Assembly (NCBI GenBank): GCA_933207985.1 | Contig: OW240917.1 | Coordinates: 247,913,189 to 247,977,188, forward strand | Origin: Pelobates cultripes | Taxonomy: Eukaryota > Chordata > Amphibia > Anura > Pelobatidae | Direction: 5' to 3' | DNA: 64,000 nucleotides | Part shown: piece by piece, positions 23,901 through 35,249 of the stretch | Layout of the letters: every line of letters starts with the position of its first letter | Numbering within the stretch: the first letter of the stretch is position 1 | Program-made: the position numbers and the translations under genes | The notes under the pieces: generated by a model | Databases searched by the model: none | What the model was told of the DNA's origin: nothing | Seen by the model: only the letters and a program-made list of their open reading frames with translations

Positions 23901-26243
23901 AGGAATCTGGTGTATCACCCGAGCACGGTTTATTTTATTTTATAAAGTACAAAAAAAAAAATCACACGTTCCTTTTATCGATATGAACCAATAATTTAAG
24001 AGGAAGTAAAATTTGATAAAGAATGTGTTTCAAGTTAAATTGAAAATAAAAGAAGAACTGTATATATTACACAACAGTTTCCTATGTAATAAACACAAAT
24101 ACAGTAACACATGTGATTGTATTAAAGGAACGGCCCTAACCCAGCTGTTGAGAAAGTGTCTGTTTGAATCAATACGCATCCAGCGTGTGTACTCTATCCT
24201 CAATGACAACTTTTATTCACGAGGAAACCCTATAGTAATTTAAATTGGATTTTATTGTTGGTCCATGTAAACGTTCAGCTTTCCCCAACTTTTTGACTCA
24301 TGGATTCAAATCTGTAACACGGATAATCCTTTAATAGTGCTACATTTGGATCAGGAATACTTGTGAAGGCTAGCAAGGCTTCATGGGAATTGTAGTCCTG
24401 GTGATATTTATTTTTTGGCCACCCTTGTAATACAGTCTTTTACGGCTTTGAGTGATAGATCCAACTCAACTGAAATCCTGTAGAATCAGGGCATTGATTC
24501 CCATAATAAATCCCGTGCTCTGACAGCCTGTAGCCTGGCCTTTTTTATTCCTTTACCTGTGGCAAGTAAATGTGCTCAAATGTTGTAGGTTAAGATTTCC
24601 CTGCACATTCCCTGTAACCCTTGACATTGCCCACACATTTGTTCTCTTTTACTTAATCTACTATGTGCTCCCATTGCTTAGATGCCATGTTACTCAACAA
24701 CATTGTCCAGAATTTTGGAATGTTGGACCTCATTAAGAAGGTGCTGGCTAGTCACAAGAACCAGATGGACCGATCGAGAGAGCAGTATACGCGAGACTTG
24801 GCAGGTGCGTACAGCGTGCTGAGAGCATATCTTGTAGTTTGAGTTGGAGCAGACCAGTTACATGTTTCAGTTAACAATTCCTTAAGAGCTGAATTAAATT
24901 GCATGTGCTGTGTCCTCTGCATTATATGTACTCCATAATCTTAAATGTGGTTTGTTTGCTTTTCCCCCCGACTGGTTCAAAAAAAAGAAAACTGATATTT
25001 TCCTCTGACTGGCTCCTTGCCTATTCTAACATACATATAAGCCTGTTATTGGCATCTCTGACCTGCTGTTGGTGAGGTCATACGTCAGCCATTGAAGTTT
25101 GTGTACTGCCTTTAAACTTTGAGGTTTGTGTAGCTAACACAATATTTCCTACTTTCTCAATGATTTGCTGATGCTGTACCATTAACAGCACTGTGTGAGG
25201 CTGTCAATGAGAATCAGGAGTCTGCTGCTCTGCTTCAGTTTAGCTTGAATCGTGAAAAAAAAAAAAGAATGAACAATGCCTTTGTTTTCCTACTTACCTT
25301 AGTTTACGTACTCCCCTTATTTGAATGATGTATTCAGTTAAGGAAATACTCTATATTTATTTTTTGGTTTCTTACTGTGAAAGTCACAGGTTGAGCATCC
25401 ATTTAATGCCAACACTATCTTGGTTTTGCAGTAGCCCATGGGAAATAACATCTTCTAAATTAAACTGGCATAAATGATGCGATGTCATGTTCAGATCTAT
25501 CCAGTCACGTACTTTAGCTATATCAGGCTTATCACGCCACAGTATAAAAAAATTAACATGTTTTTTTTGTTTGCTTTTTACCACTTTCCCTTCCTTCAGC
25601 TCTGGAGCAACAGTGTGACGAACACAGGAGACGAGCCAAAGAACTGAAACACAAATCACAGCATCTTAACAATGTCTTGATGACACTGACCCCAGTCAGC
25701 CTTCCCCCTCCGGCCAAGCGACCAAGATTGACGAGAGCTACATCCGGCCCTGCGGCCATCAGCTCACAGGTTTCGCAGCCCACACAGATTACCCTTCCCC
25801 AAGGATTGACTTTATCTCAACTAACCAGCCTACCTTTCAGCAAGGTTGTGTCCACCAGCATCCCGAGTTCTTCCAACTCCACCATGCTGAACAAAAACTC
25901 AAGTTCCCAGTCCACCTCACCTTCCTCTCCTCTCTTAGGAGGTTACACTATCCTCACCCCATCAGGGAGCAACTACCCCGGCACTTTGGAGATTCATCCC
26001 GACTCATCCAACCTTGCCGTCCTGAGTACTGCAGCCATGCAAGACAGCAACACTGTTTTAAAGATGATGAGCCCCATCCAGCTCCTCACCCTTCAGGGCC
26101 TAGGTGCAACAATACAAAACCTGGCTCAGATAGCACCAGCTGGCAGTACCATTGTAGCCATGCCCTGTGACTCTGGAGACGGAGAGGATGAACAGACCAC
26201 TATTGAGGTGACTTCACTGTCTGAGGATCAGGAGCAGAAATAG
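14859..26243 (+). CDS. GMEB2: GMEB2, glucocorticoid modulatory element-binding protein 2 (nine coding exons)
   Basis: A SAND-domain transcription factor of the nucleus, known to bind KDWK-type DNA elements and to tune glucocorticoid-receptor responses, usually as a dimer with GMEB1. Coding exons: 14859-14977, 18141-18217, 19848-19981, 20988-21091, 21196-21353, 22690-22770, 23607-23744, 24682-24804, 25600-26243. All have GT-AG boundaries and compatible phases, giving about 525 residues (human about 530). The N-terminus begins MSTPDVSVHVEEVVVVTTPD, close to GMEB2 and unlike GMEB1. The SAND domain spans about residues 79-165 with KDWK at 131-134 and a Cys/His cluster (FYQHAKVCSNTC). A predicted coiled coil (about 285-330) is followed by a basic KRPRL signal and a Ser/Thr/Pro-rich tail. 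Tandem HELZ2 downstream supports orthology. Confidence 0.95.
14978..15443. other. GMEB2 intron 2, first part
   Basis: Unique-looking AT-rich DNA; open frames in both strands show no domain. Confidence 0.5.
15444..15714. mobile_element. Short TTAA-flanked MITE in GMEB2 intron 2
   Basis: TTAA at 15444-15447 and 15711-15714. Left end AAAGGGACACCTAATC; right end contains GTAGTGGTTATGG and GCCACTTTAA. GTAGTGGTTATGG also appears near the left end in the same orientation as expected for a subterminal stem. Confidence 0.6.
16130..16860. repeat. Minisatellite, 39-bp units, GMEB2 intron 2
   Basis: About 18 copies of a 39-bp unit built on TCATTCACATACAGAGGTGT with a GGAGTGGGATC(A/G)GT joint. Two subtypes alternate: GGTGTTAGCGGAG and GAAGTTAGCTGTG, the latter in a homogeneous block at about 16460-16620. 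Because 39 is a multiple of three it leaves open frames on both strands; these are not genes. Confidence 0.94.
16870..18140. other. End of GMEB2 intron 2
   Basis: Mostly unique-looking. A fragment at 17290-17350 repeats the left end of the 13625 MITE, and a short near-perfect palindrome (CAAACATACTAAA / TTTAGTATGTTTG) lies at about 17278-17308. The tract TTCTTTGCTTTCTACAG ends the intron. Confidence 0.5.
18141..18217 (+). CDS. GMEB2: GMEB2 coding exon 2 with NAGNAG acceptor
   Basis: Encodes residues of the acidic N-terminal linker ending in TELKEAVL, matching the GMEB2 family motif. The acceptor reads CAGGAG: use of CAG starts the exon at 18141, use of GAG would start it at 18144 and drop one residue, both in frame. 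Donor is GTATGG at 18218. Confidence 0.88.
18235..19380. repeat. Minisatellite, 36-bp units, GMEB2 intron 3
   Basis: About 30 copies of a 36-bp pyrimidine-rich unit (CCTCACTATGTGTGTCCTCA, then CTGCCTCCTTTTATAT), with variants such as CGCCCTGTATG. It begins within about 20 bp of the exon donor at 18218. The period is divisible by three and lacks stops in all three + frames, producing open frames up to about 513 codons that are not genes. The minus strand shows TATAAAAGG in nearly every unit. Confidence 0.95.
19381..19847. other. Pyrimidine-rich end of GMEB2 intron 3
   Basis: C/T-rich DNA running into the acceptor AAG at 19847. It has no repeat period of its own and no exon is recognised. Confidence 0.55.
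19848..19981 (+). CDS. GMEB2: GMEB2 coding exon 3 (start of SAND domain)
   Basis: Encodes VKMEDEDEEETIEAEIAYP and then the first SAND strand motifs (ANLIWRKFVCPGINVKCVQ). Start 19848 is chosen because it restores VKM seen in the human protein; an AG three bases upstream would add a residue. Donor GTGAGT at 19982. Confidence 0.95.
19982..20987. other. GMEB2 intron 4
   Basis: Unique-looking; nothing recognised apart from a good polypyrimidine tract before TTAG at 20987. Confidence 0.5.
20988..21091 (+). CDS. GMEB2: GMEB2 coding exon 4 (SAND core, KDWK)
   Basis: Encodes the SAND DNA-recognition segment with STLKDWKRAIRMNG; KDWK (about residues 131-134) is the signature of DNA-binding SAND domains. 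Acceptor TCTCTTAG, donor GTAAAG at 21092. Confidence 0.96.
21196..21353 (+). CDS. GMEB2: GMEB2 coding exon 5 (end of SAND, zinc-binding region)
   Basis: Encodes KIMDSGELDFYQHAKVCSNT and CRSTKIDL, the Cys/His part that binds zinc in GMEB proteins. Two donors lie six bases apart, GTGACC at 21348 and GTAAGT at 21354; both keep phase and differ by two residues. The stronger GTAAGT is used here. Confidence 0.92.
21354..22689. other. GMEB2 intron 6
   Basis: No repeat array or TE terminus recognised. Short open frames on both strands carry no domain. Polypyrimidine is weak before TTTTTGTAG at 22689. Confidence 0.5.
22690..22770 (+). CDS. GMEB2: GMEB2 coding exon 6
   Basis: Encodes FTVNGNPTTITIETC and GDWTGMIG, matching the linker after the SAND domain in GMEB2. 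Donor GTAAGT at 22771. The ORF reading on past the donor is intron. Confidence 0.92.
22771..23606. other. GMEB2 intron 7
   Basis: Contains a possible MITE left end TTAAAGGGCCAATCCAGG at 22951; a matching right end was not identified. A short direct repeat of GTGGCAATTAAAAG occurs near 23430-23460. Confidence 0.45.
23607..23744 (+). CDS. GMEB2: GMEB2 coding exon 7
   Basis: Encodes a conserved helical segment (FWQGLRDAGLL and VIQEFHQELLETMKGL). Acceptor TTTCAG, donor GTAAGG at 23745. Phase 1 on both sides. Confidence 0.94.
23745..24681. other. GMEB2 intron 8
   Basis: AT-rich; includes GGGAATTGTAGTC at about 24388, an SBS-like motif in what looks like a repeat remnant. No exon recognised. Confidence 0.45.
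24682..24804 (+). CDS. GMEB2: GMEB2 coding exon 8
   Basis: Encodes MLLNNIVQNFGMLDLIKKVL and the start of the coiled coil (QMDRSREQYTRDLA). Almost identical to the human family sequence. Donor GTGCGT at 24805. Confidence 0.95.
24805..25599. other. GMEB2 intron 9
   Basis: AT-rich with an A-run at about 25255-25266; no TE or exon recognised. Confidence 0.45.
25600..26243 (+). CDS. GMEB2: GMEB2 last coding exon
   Basis: Begins LEQQCDEHRRRAKELKHKSQ (end of coiled coil), followed by VSLPPPAKRPRL with a basic nuclear-localisation-like motif. The rest is a Ser/Thr/Pro/Gln-rich tail including LLGGYTILTPSGSNYPGT, a likely transactivation region. It ends in an acidic EVTSLSEDQEQK and TAG at 26241-26243. 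Confidence 0.95.
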
Positions 26244-26820
26244 ACTTGTAGCCTTCTTTCTGTGCATTGCAGCTTTGGCTGCCGTATTTGGACTAAAGTT
26301 GGGGTAAGCCTATTGATGGGAGAGCGAGCAGGTACAGGTTGCAAAAGCTGAAGAACCAAAGAGGGATGGTTAATCCTCTTTAGTAGTAGATATATCTGCT
26401 CTGCATTGCACAGGACTATGCCACAGGCCATTCTGACACTAAATAGGACAATAGGTTCTGCATAGTTTGGCTTGTAGCAGGAAATCATATATGTGGCAAA
26501 GCCGAAATTATCCAGAATACCCAGACTCTGAGGCTTCCATGGGCCATTAAACCTTCTCAGGACTTGACCAGTTAGTAACATACAGAGATAGGGCAAATGT
26601 AAGGCCTACAGCTCTGCAGTACTATGAGGTCAACTGCCCTCCGCTATGTACAGCGGTAATATAAGGAATTGCAGCTTTAAGTTAGCAAAGGTTTGCCCCA
26701 TGCTCACCTACGCAGGGCAGAACTCTTCAATGAACTCCCAGACTCCTTCATCTAGTATGAAACAGGAACTTTTCTGTATTTGTAATAGTAAACGAATGTC
26801 AATAAAGTTTTGGAGCCAAG
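26244..26820 (+). other. GMEB2: GMEB2 proximal 3'UTR with AATAAA
   Basis: Noncoding sequence after the stop. AATAAA at 26801-26806 is the first canonical polyadenylation signal, followed by a T/G-rich TTTTGGAG. A second AATAAA at 28523-28528 could give a longer 3'UTR, as in mammals where this UTR is several kb. Confidence 0.5.
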
Positions 26821-28703
26821 CAGCCATGTTGAAAGGCAGAAAAATAAGAGGTCCAACAAAAAAATTAAGTCATAGGAACCAATGCACTGAGACTGTTTTG
26901 TCTTTGTGTAGTTTTGTGTTAACCGTTTTAGAGCCAGGGGGTTGTGTGTTATCATGCTTAAGCAGTTCGATTGTCAGCCCTCGAGTACTCAGTGATTTAA
27001 AGACGTGTTTAGTTATCCGGTAATTGGATGCCTGCCCTGTGTTTTACCAGTCATGCATTCTGATGAACCTGACTCCAAAGATATGCTGTGATTGTTGAAG
27101 ACACCAGAGAGGGCAATGTGCGAACCCCTGCCAGTTACAGCAGTTATAATTTCAGTATAGTTTCTACAACTACTTATATGATGCTTGTTGATTTGTCTGA
27201 ATAGTGATTGGATAAAGGAAGAGACAGTTGGAAACTGGATTATTTTAATTTGTTTTCAGGTACACAAAATGACCCGAAATTGTTTGTGGTTAGCCATCAA
27301 GTTGCAACTTCATCTACCATGATACTTTGCTAGCATTTCGCCTGCAAAGCACTACAACAGCAGGAGGGATATCTGTTGGCTACCCAAATAATTAAGGGTG
27401 TGTCAACATGGAAATACATTTTTGATGAGGTCACACATTGCTATGCATCTTTCCTATGCATATAGTGTTAGTTGAGTGTCTGAGTATTGCAAAGTAGAGG
27501 AGCTTTGGATGGGGAAGGAATAGAATATTCTCTAGGTATTATGTTCAGCTCTGTCTCTAATTGCATCAATGAAATCAGCCCCCATTCCTACTAAACACAT
27601 CTATCCTTTACCTGAGATTGGCACCAGTACATTATAGGGTGCCTTGTGCTGATTGGATTTTTTGGGTGATATCCCAATCTGTATTACAACAAGATGGGCT
27701 CAGCATGGGTACCTTAGTGGGTAAGTACATTTTGTTTTGGTTTGATTTAATACCCCTCAAGGTGGGAATTCCTGGGTAAGCACACACCTGCCAATGCAGG
27801 CATAACCGGTCTGACTTTTTAAAGAAGTCACTATGACAAACAAGACAAATAAAATATCTACAAATGCTGCTGGCTTTGTGACTGTTTATCGGCATTAATA
27901 CAGAATGGGATTTACTAACAATCTCAGCAGATGCAATTTAAATCTTCTAAACCGGCATTAGAGAAGCCTGTTAATACCTTTCTCTAGCATGATCACGGCC
28001 TCCCAGAGTAGATCTCACACACAGTCTAACTAAATTAAATGCTATTACTGTACATAAACCAACAGCCTTATTAACTAAAGTGAGACTTGCTAGGGATTCA
28101 AAGTTAAATGCAAAATTTTGGCCTAAGTTTTACAACTCATTACATTTCTCAGCAATTCTTACTGTAGAGAATAACCCCACAAATGTTCAGCAGTTAAAAC
28201 ATTTAGAAAAAAAATGACTTCCTTGATTGCATTCCTTAGAAGCTTGTTAAGTTCTACCCCATATATCCATAAACTTATTCCATGAGCTCTTCCCATTTAC
28301 TAGAGGAGCAAAAAGCCACCCTCATTTCTAGAAAGCAGAACTTTCTCCAAAAAGCCTGGCAAATTTGGGTTCTACATTTTCATTTAGAATTTCAGGGCTG
28401 ATTATGGTTAGATGACTTGCAATTGTTTTTTTTGTTTTTTTTCCCCTTATTAACTTGATGTGATTTTGGATGACAGGAGAGGTAACTGTTTAATATAGGA
28501 ACAGGTTTTACCACTCTTGTGCAATAAAAGCAGAATGTTTATTTAGTCTTCTTATCTTAGTAAACAAATATATGGCGTATGGACCTTGTGTACTTAGTCA
28601 TGTATACCACAATATAAAACCATGATATACACTTTCCTACAGTCAGTCATGTGATTCATCCATAGCAACAGTTTAAAGACTCTGGGAAAACCACAAACAA
28701 TTC
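26821..28703. other. Distal 3'UTR or intergenic DNA
   Basis: Unique-looking DNA. Open frames at 26646-27023 and 27632-27895 have no domain. AATAAA at 28523. Confidence 0.45.
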
Positions 28704-29255
28704 TTAAAGGAATACTATAGGCACCAAAACAACTTTAGCGTAATAAAGTAGTTTTGGTGTATAGATCATGCACCTGCAGTCTCACTTCGCAATCACCTGC
28801 CATTTAGAAGTTAAATCGCTTTTGTTTCTGTTTTTGCAGCCCTAGCCAAACCTCCCCTTGCTGTGATTCACACAGCGAGAAGAAGAAGCAGAAAATTGGT
28901 TTTATTTTCAATCAGATGTTGACTAGCTTTAGAAGTTTTATCTTCTGCTCTGTAAATTGTCCTTTAATCACACACGACCTCCTACAGGGTCTAAATGGCT
29001 ATTAACAGTACAGAAGAAAATAAATGCTACATTAAACAGACGGTGCAATAAATGAAGATTAAACATTAGATGACTCTTTACAGGAAGTCTTTAGGAAGGC
29101 TGTGTAAGTCACATGCAGGGAGGTGTGACTAGTGCTGCATAAGCAAAGTGATTTAACTATTAAATGGCAGAGAATTGAGCAATGAGACTGCAGGGGCATG
29201 ATCTATACACCAACACTGCTTCATTAAGCTAAAGTTGTTTTGGTCCCTATAAGGA
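28704..29255. mobile_element. T2-like MITE, copy K
   Basis: Left end TTAAAGGAATACTATAG at 28704, right end TTTTGGTCCCTATAAGG near 29252 with the TTAA mutated. Subterminal stem AAACAACTTTAGC / GCTAAAGTTGTTTTGG. The interior (GGAGGTGTGACTAG, ATGGCAGAG) matches the copy at 40276-40828. Confidence 0.75.
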
Positions 29256-29279
29256 AAACATGCAAGTGAAATGTGTTAT

Positions 29280-29688
29280 TTAAAGCGGTACTGTCATTTC
29301 TTTTAGCTTATCTTTTCCTTCTGCTCCTTGTATCTTAATGATTACACTCCCACCATTGCTACATGCCTTTATTTGTATATCTCTTCTTCTTGATCTCAAT
29401 ATCTAGGTGATATCTAGGTTCTCTCTCAATAATGTCTGCAGTTTGCCATCTGTGGGACTCTTTTGTCTGATGAATTGTGGGTAAGTTAGCTTGGCAACAG
29501 AAATGTAACTTTACTCAAGCTCCGCCAATTGCCAAGGATCACGTTCCCCTGAGACTAAGTAGTCCCTCCTACTTCTGATATATATAACTAAAAAAAAACA
29601 ATATGGACTATAAATAGAACCAATGAGATATAGGGGGACAAAAGAGGATTCATTTAAAAGCAGAACCGGCAGAACAGAGCCACTTTAA
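29280..29688. mobile_element. TTAA-flanked MITE of the TTAAAG(T/C)GG family
   Basis: TTAA at 29280-29283 and 29685-29688; left terminus AAGCGGTACTGTCATTTC, right terminus GAACAGAGCCACTT. Related to 10261-11069 and 40843-41097. Confidence 0.75.
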
Positions 29689-30210
29689 CTTCTTGGCCAC
29701 CTTAAATCTTTATATTCCTAATACTAAAGTGTTCATTGTAACAATTCTAGCCATTGTTACATTTTAAATTTAGTGGATCACGTAATATTTCTAAAATTAA
29801 ACGACTAAAACAATCCTATAACATTCTAAATAAATTATTTAGAATATTTTAATGTATTTATTTTATATTTTAATATATTCCTGATACGATTTCATTTATA
29901 AAATAAAGTTTAGCTTGCCTTTCCTTCTCTTGCTGACCACATACATTCTAATGATTCTCCATGGAGAAGCGTTGAGGGTCCTATTGTGCATTTGCGACAG
30001 TCACTGGACTCCTACAATAAGATTCCCCTCACAGAGCAGCATTATCAGATGCTTCTCTATAGGAATATGTTTTAATATATTTATTAAACCATGAAGCATT
30101 TGTAAGCATAATAAATAATAAACAGAGAACGAGTGTATTTTCCCATTACAAAATATATGCAAGTTACATAAAAATTTAACTAGAGCAATAGTATAAGCAT
30201 TAACTTTAAT

Positions 30211-30470
30211 TTAAAGGAACACTATAGGGTCAATAACACAAACGTATTCCTGACCCTATAGTGTTACAAACACAATCTGGCCCCCCTTTGTGCCCCTAAA
30301 TATAGTAAAATCTTACTTTTTTTTTTTTTTTCTGCTTCTGGCTGTGCCCCTGATCTGCCTCCTTGGCTGACATCAGAAGTAGTAATCTGAGTCAATCGCA
30401 ATGCTTTCACATAGGAAAGCATTGGATTGGCTGAGAATGTCAAGGAGGCATGTTGCTTCCCAGGACTTTT
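30211..30470. mobile_element. T2-like MITE, truncated copy M
   Basis: Left end TTAAAGGAACACTATAGGG at 30211 with a subterminal stem TATTCCTGACCCTATAGTG, and an interior with the ATGCTTTC / GGAAAGCATTGG stem. No right terminus was found, so the copy is probably truncated. Confidence 0.6.
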
Positions 30471-32225
30471 CATATTTTGATTATGCCTGTATTTAACACA
30501 TATGTATTTCTTAGGAGGAAAAATTAAATGAAATGTAAAAATCCACACCTCTTTATTCTGCAACTGGGTGCCTCCATCTTAGCTCCCTGTCAATCACTGT
30601 AATAAGCTCTGACCTTTACACCTAACAGTCTGCAGAGAGGAGCCATACAGAGAAGAGAAACGAACAGGTTTATAATATTTATGAATAAACATGTTGTTTT
30701 CTGAAATGTGGCTTAAAGTACTAAAGGTGGGGCAGTCATTATGGAAACCAGTGGAACTAGCAGTCACATTCCATGGGTGATTAACCCTGTTTTAAGTGTT
30801 TAGACCATATTTTAGAACACAACACTTTTATACGTAACCCCAAGTGTTACGTGCTATTTCTACTCTGATTTCCCTGGCCTTTGCTTTGTCTGAACAGGAG
30901 CATCTTATGTAAAAAAAAAAAAAATAATAATTTGTAAAACTAGGTGATTTTCAATATGATAATAAACGACGCTATTTCCATAGAAATGATAGAGCCCCCT
31001 CCAATGCATCATGACGACAAACGTAAACACCTTCCGAAAATTAAAGTGATCCGAGGAGGGAGTGTCTCTAATGACTAACAGACACAGTAAAAGTGCAATG
31101 CTTTCATTTTTCAGGTTGCACCAACACCACTGAATTCGATTTTGTAGTGGTCTTGTTGCTTTGAGCTCCCACTTACCATCTTAATATATACGTATCCTCT
31201 TCAGACAAGCACAGCTTATCTGCTACGTTCTTTGCATCGTCTGCAGCCCTAAAGTTCAAAGTTAGCAGATTAACTAGGCCATATTGTATTTAATGTCGTA
31301 CTGTGTTTCTGTTGGCCCCTATCACATGAAACTAGTTTACCTACATGTAGAATGTTTATTGGCCTTATTTGCATAGATAAGACGCTGTTTAATCATTCTG
31401 CTTGCTAAATGATTCTAAACCGCGATAAATATCTTTCGTTTCTGTATCGGACCTTTTTGGTTTTTTTCCTCCTTCATCACTGATTTAATTCTGCCCTTTG
31501 GAACTGTCAGTCAGCAGAGACAGGGGAAATGAAACCGAAACAAAACCGTGAGCTTTATTGGAGTTTGGCTGAAAAATCTGCCTTTTCTGTTTTTTTTTTC
31601 TTTTGGTGTGAGTCATAACTTCTGACGATCTCGTGAGACAGCCAGTAATAGTGGCAGTGGCAGAGTGACAGCAGAATGCAAATCTGGGTTGTATTAGTAA
31701 TGCATGTGACAGTCACAGTTACAATTCAAGATTTATGAAAAAAATAAAATTTGAGGTAGAAGTCTGTTATGAAATGGGCAAGTGATTATCGTCGTCTCTG
31801 GACTTTACATTGTTGAATAAAACATTGAAAGTCGCCTATAAAACGGACATCAAATATTTAGCAAATGACATATTCCTATTCAGACGAGGCAAGGCCAGGA
31901 CACACATTGCACATGAAGAAGATAAATATGAATAGAAACATTGTTTAATTTCTCCTTTTATCTGGATATTTCCCTATGCCTACTGCCCGGTGCAAAGGAC
32001 AGATTTTTTGGGAAATGACTGACAGGAAGCTAAGGTGAAAACACACGACTGCCAGAGAAAAACTTTCAGATTTCTGTATTTAAAGGGTTTCTCCCCCCTC
32101 CCCCCCCTTTTCACTGATGATAGAATAATGCCCTACTGGAATTAACCAATCCATGGTGATGTATATTGATGGTTTGTTTGTTTAGAGAAAATTCTACAAT
32201 TTTTATCTGAGCAGACGTGTTCGGT
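30471..32225. other. Intergenic AT-rich DNA
   Basis: No gene, RNA gene or clear TE terminus recognised. Confidence 0.45.
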
Positions 32226-32229
32226 CACA

Positions 32230-32352
32230 CTCTGGCTGTTATCTGACTAACTACTGCTCAACCTAACTAATTGCTGCTGCAGTTTCACTCAGTGCAATCG
32301 CTGCAACAGGCAGGTTAGGCTGAGCAGCAGTTGGTCAGATAACAGCCTGGCC
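32230..32352. repeat. Hairpin element next to the L1 insertion
   Basis: Arms GCTGTTATCTGACTAACTAC... and ...AGTTGGTCAGATAACAGC form a stem of about 38 bp around a short loop. The L1-like element begins less than 40 bp downstream. Confidence 0.7.
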
Positions 32353-32720
32353 CAACATGGCTGCACAGCTAGATAAAAAAGTGAAATTCTGGGTGCGTGG
32401 CCTGATTGCCAACCCGCATGGCTGCAAAATCTGAGTACTCCCGCTCATCCACTTTAAAACCAGCAGCAACCAACCACACAAACCGATGCTAACAAGAGCA
32501 ATACGTCTACTTCATTCACTGGTGCAAAATCAGCGTATAAGAAGAGGAGGGAAGGACGAGATTCTAGCCTAACAGTGGCAGACCTTTTCGCAGCCTTGCG
32601 CCCAAACCAGGCCGCACAAGATGGCCACTGTCTAAGCCTGCGTGGCTCCCTCTCACCAGTATCCACAATAGGCAGCAAGAAGGGACAACTGTAGAGTCAA
32701 CGCAAATACTCACCAAGCTG

Positions 32721-33464
32721 ATGGAAGAAGTCAGGAAATACCTGGTGGAGGAAATAGCACGAAGCTTACGGGAAGTGAAGGCCGAAATTCAAGCCCTAGA
32801 GCTACGCATGACGGACCTGGAAAACAGGGTTGAGACCATAGTGCAGGCCCACAACACCACTGTGACCCACTCAAATTCCATGGACAGACAACTGAGAGAC
32901 CTGGAGATGCTCGTAGAAGATCTAGCAAATAGATCCAGGCGCAACAACCTTTCGGATTCAGGGCGTACCAGAAGCGCCCAATGAGGGCTCCCTGGTGGAA
33001 AAGATGGATCACTATTTCAAACACCTTTTACCAGATGTTCTTAAAGACAAATGGGTGATAGGGCGCACCACGCACTGCATGCCCGAAGAACAGAGGGCTG
33101 CATGCCCAGGGACATTATGTGCTTTCACTATTTTTCCACAAAGGAAGCAGTCCTGCAACATAGCAGAGAACATGAACTGACCTACCAAGACGCTACCATA
33201 CCAATTTATCAAGATCTCTCCCAATCCACCCAGCAGAGACACCGGGAGTGGAAACCCATCACGCAACTATTGCGACATAAGAACATTCACTACACCTGGG
33301 GACACCCATTTAAGCTAGTAACATTTAAAGATGGGAAAATCACAACCCTGCTACCGGGAGAAGACTCAACCCAGTTCCTTGCTAAACTGGGCATCGAAGC
33401 ACCAGCGGAGATGACTCTCTCCAAGCCAACCTGCCCTGAACTTCCCTCTCTCCCAAGAGACTAG
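32721..33464 (+). pseudogene. L1-like ORF1 (broken)
   Basis: The first part encodes a coiled coil (VKAEIQALELRMTDLENRVE) followed by NRSRRNNL, the linker motif of L1 ORF1 proteins. The frame shifts near 32950 and again near 33080-33110; the C-terminal part continues to TAG at about 33464 (EWKPITQLLRHKNIHYTWGH). ORF1 normally encodes an RNA-binding chaperone. Upstream Met codons near 32418 open into an early stop. Confidence 0.75.
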
Positions 33465-34721
33465 TATACCATAAAAGGTGCAACACAGCACCACACCTGA
33501 ATGACACCGGCGGAGTCTGTAACGGTGCACCTGGGACAACACTTACATCACGAACTGTCTGGTACTTCCGAAGCTAAAACTCAGCTAAGTGTATCATAAA
33601 GGGGTTTTTGTGTGATACGGGACAATGTGGGCTCATGTGGTTACGGAAGAAATGTTTATTAGACAAACAGCGGGAGGAGGCAGGAGAGAAGCGGGGGTTA
33701 TTACAAAGCTGAACCGAATACACAGTAATGTTAGAGAGTACCACAGCTCCGAGGACGACAACTTAAAGCACACGACTAAACTAAACACCAGCTTCAGGGC
33801 GCTCCTGCCTAAATATGTCACTGCCCACTTACAGTGGGTAACTGGAAAAATGGTGGGAGTATTGACACCACTCCTTAGGAGTAACTCCATCCCAATACGC
33901 GCGCTCTCACCCACGCCTATCCCCACAGAGGCCCAACCCAAGTGCAGTTCAAATTGAGACGATAAGCCCGAACCTTAATAACACGCACCTGACCGAACCG
34001 GTAAACACCTCCACACAATATGGGCCACCCCGCTGATTACAGGCATCCCATCCGCCCCCGTTTTCAATATGGCTTCACACTTCTTCCTTTTATTTCGCTC
34101 CAACTGTATGCTCCAAGCAAAGTAATGGGATCTCACACGGTACGGAGACCCAGACGGGAAACCCACATGGGACAAGAGACGGAAAAGACACCTATGCACA
34201 ATAGAATAGACAGAGTGGCAACTCTACGACTAAGCCCTATGCATACTGTCCCCCTTCCCGGCTCATAACTAGAAGCCCAGGCACATAACCCCAACTCTGA
34301 CGAAGGGCAGCCAGAGTCCACCCTTTATATAACTCCTCCAGAAAAGAGGACACATGTGAACACCCCAGTCCCTTCCATTACCAGGGTAGACCCAGAAATA
34401 TACCAGAGAGTAAGGGTTCACCCAGGCCCGACACACGGACTTACTCTAACGTAATCAGAGCCCACAGAACTAGACATATGATGTGAACGCACAGCATGTA
34501 CACAGATAGTGGATTAGAGTGTGGGTCAGCCACTCCTAACTGGGGACAGCTTGCTCTACCAGTAGGGGGGGGCTCCTACCCCCACCTTATTCTGGCGATC
34601 TTTGCATTTATGTAGTTTATTGATGTATTTGGTTTTGGTTATCAGTTTATGGTTCTATTTTACTTATGGCTAAACTGGCGATTCCGAGGTACAAGGTACA
34701 AATCTCACCCCTACAAACTCT
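33465..34721. other. L1 region between ORF1 and the LTR insertion
   Basis: Part of the L1-like element by position. Open frames of about 110 codons on both strands have no domain. Confidence 0.5.
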
Positions 34722-34726
34722 CCCAC

Positions 34727-35249
34727 TGTAACGGAGTCTTACCTGATAGGGAGTCCAGCTCGCAGAGTTATACGCTCACCCTTGCAAAGTAGACACAGAC
34801 CAGGGTGACCAGGTAAGACGCCACCTGGCCTGTGAGTCTGTGCACGGGGGCTTTCCAGGAAAAGGCTCCAAGACTCAGTACAGCAGGGATAAGCAGAAGC
34901 GTGGTCAAGGGAAGCCAAAATCAGGGAAGCCAGAGGTCAGAGTAGTCCAGGAGGAAAGCCAAGGTCAGAAGCCGGAAAGACAAGAATCACTGGAACGCAG
35001 GTACGGAGTAACAGGAACCAAACAAGAGAACCAGAGTCAATGAACTGACAGATCAGAGCCTTAAGTGAAGTCCAGACCCCTAGTGCTGCAGGCAATACAA
35101 GAACAAACAGGAGTTATCCAAAGTCCTGAAATGGCTCAGAGGGAAACTAGCAGGACACGGTCCAGAAGGACCACAGTTCAAATCCCCTATCGGGCGCTTC
35201 CGGAGCGACCACGTCTGGCAGACTGGATGTCACGGCGTGAACCGTGACA
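34727..35249 (-). repeat. 3' LTR of the gag-only element
   Basis: 523 bp, ends TGTAACGG...CCGTGACA on the + strand; it matches 36463-36985 throughout as far as I can read, including identical small open frames. On the minus strand the gag frame runs past the polypurine tract into this LTR. Confidence 0.93.

Noticed and set aside
34840..35247. + strand open frames of 60-67 codons in both LTRs
   Set aside because: Identical in the two LTRs, antisense to the element and without domain.
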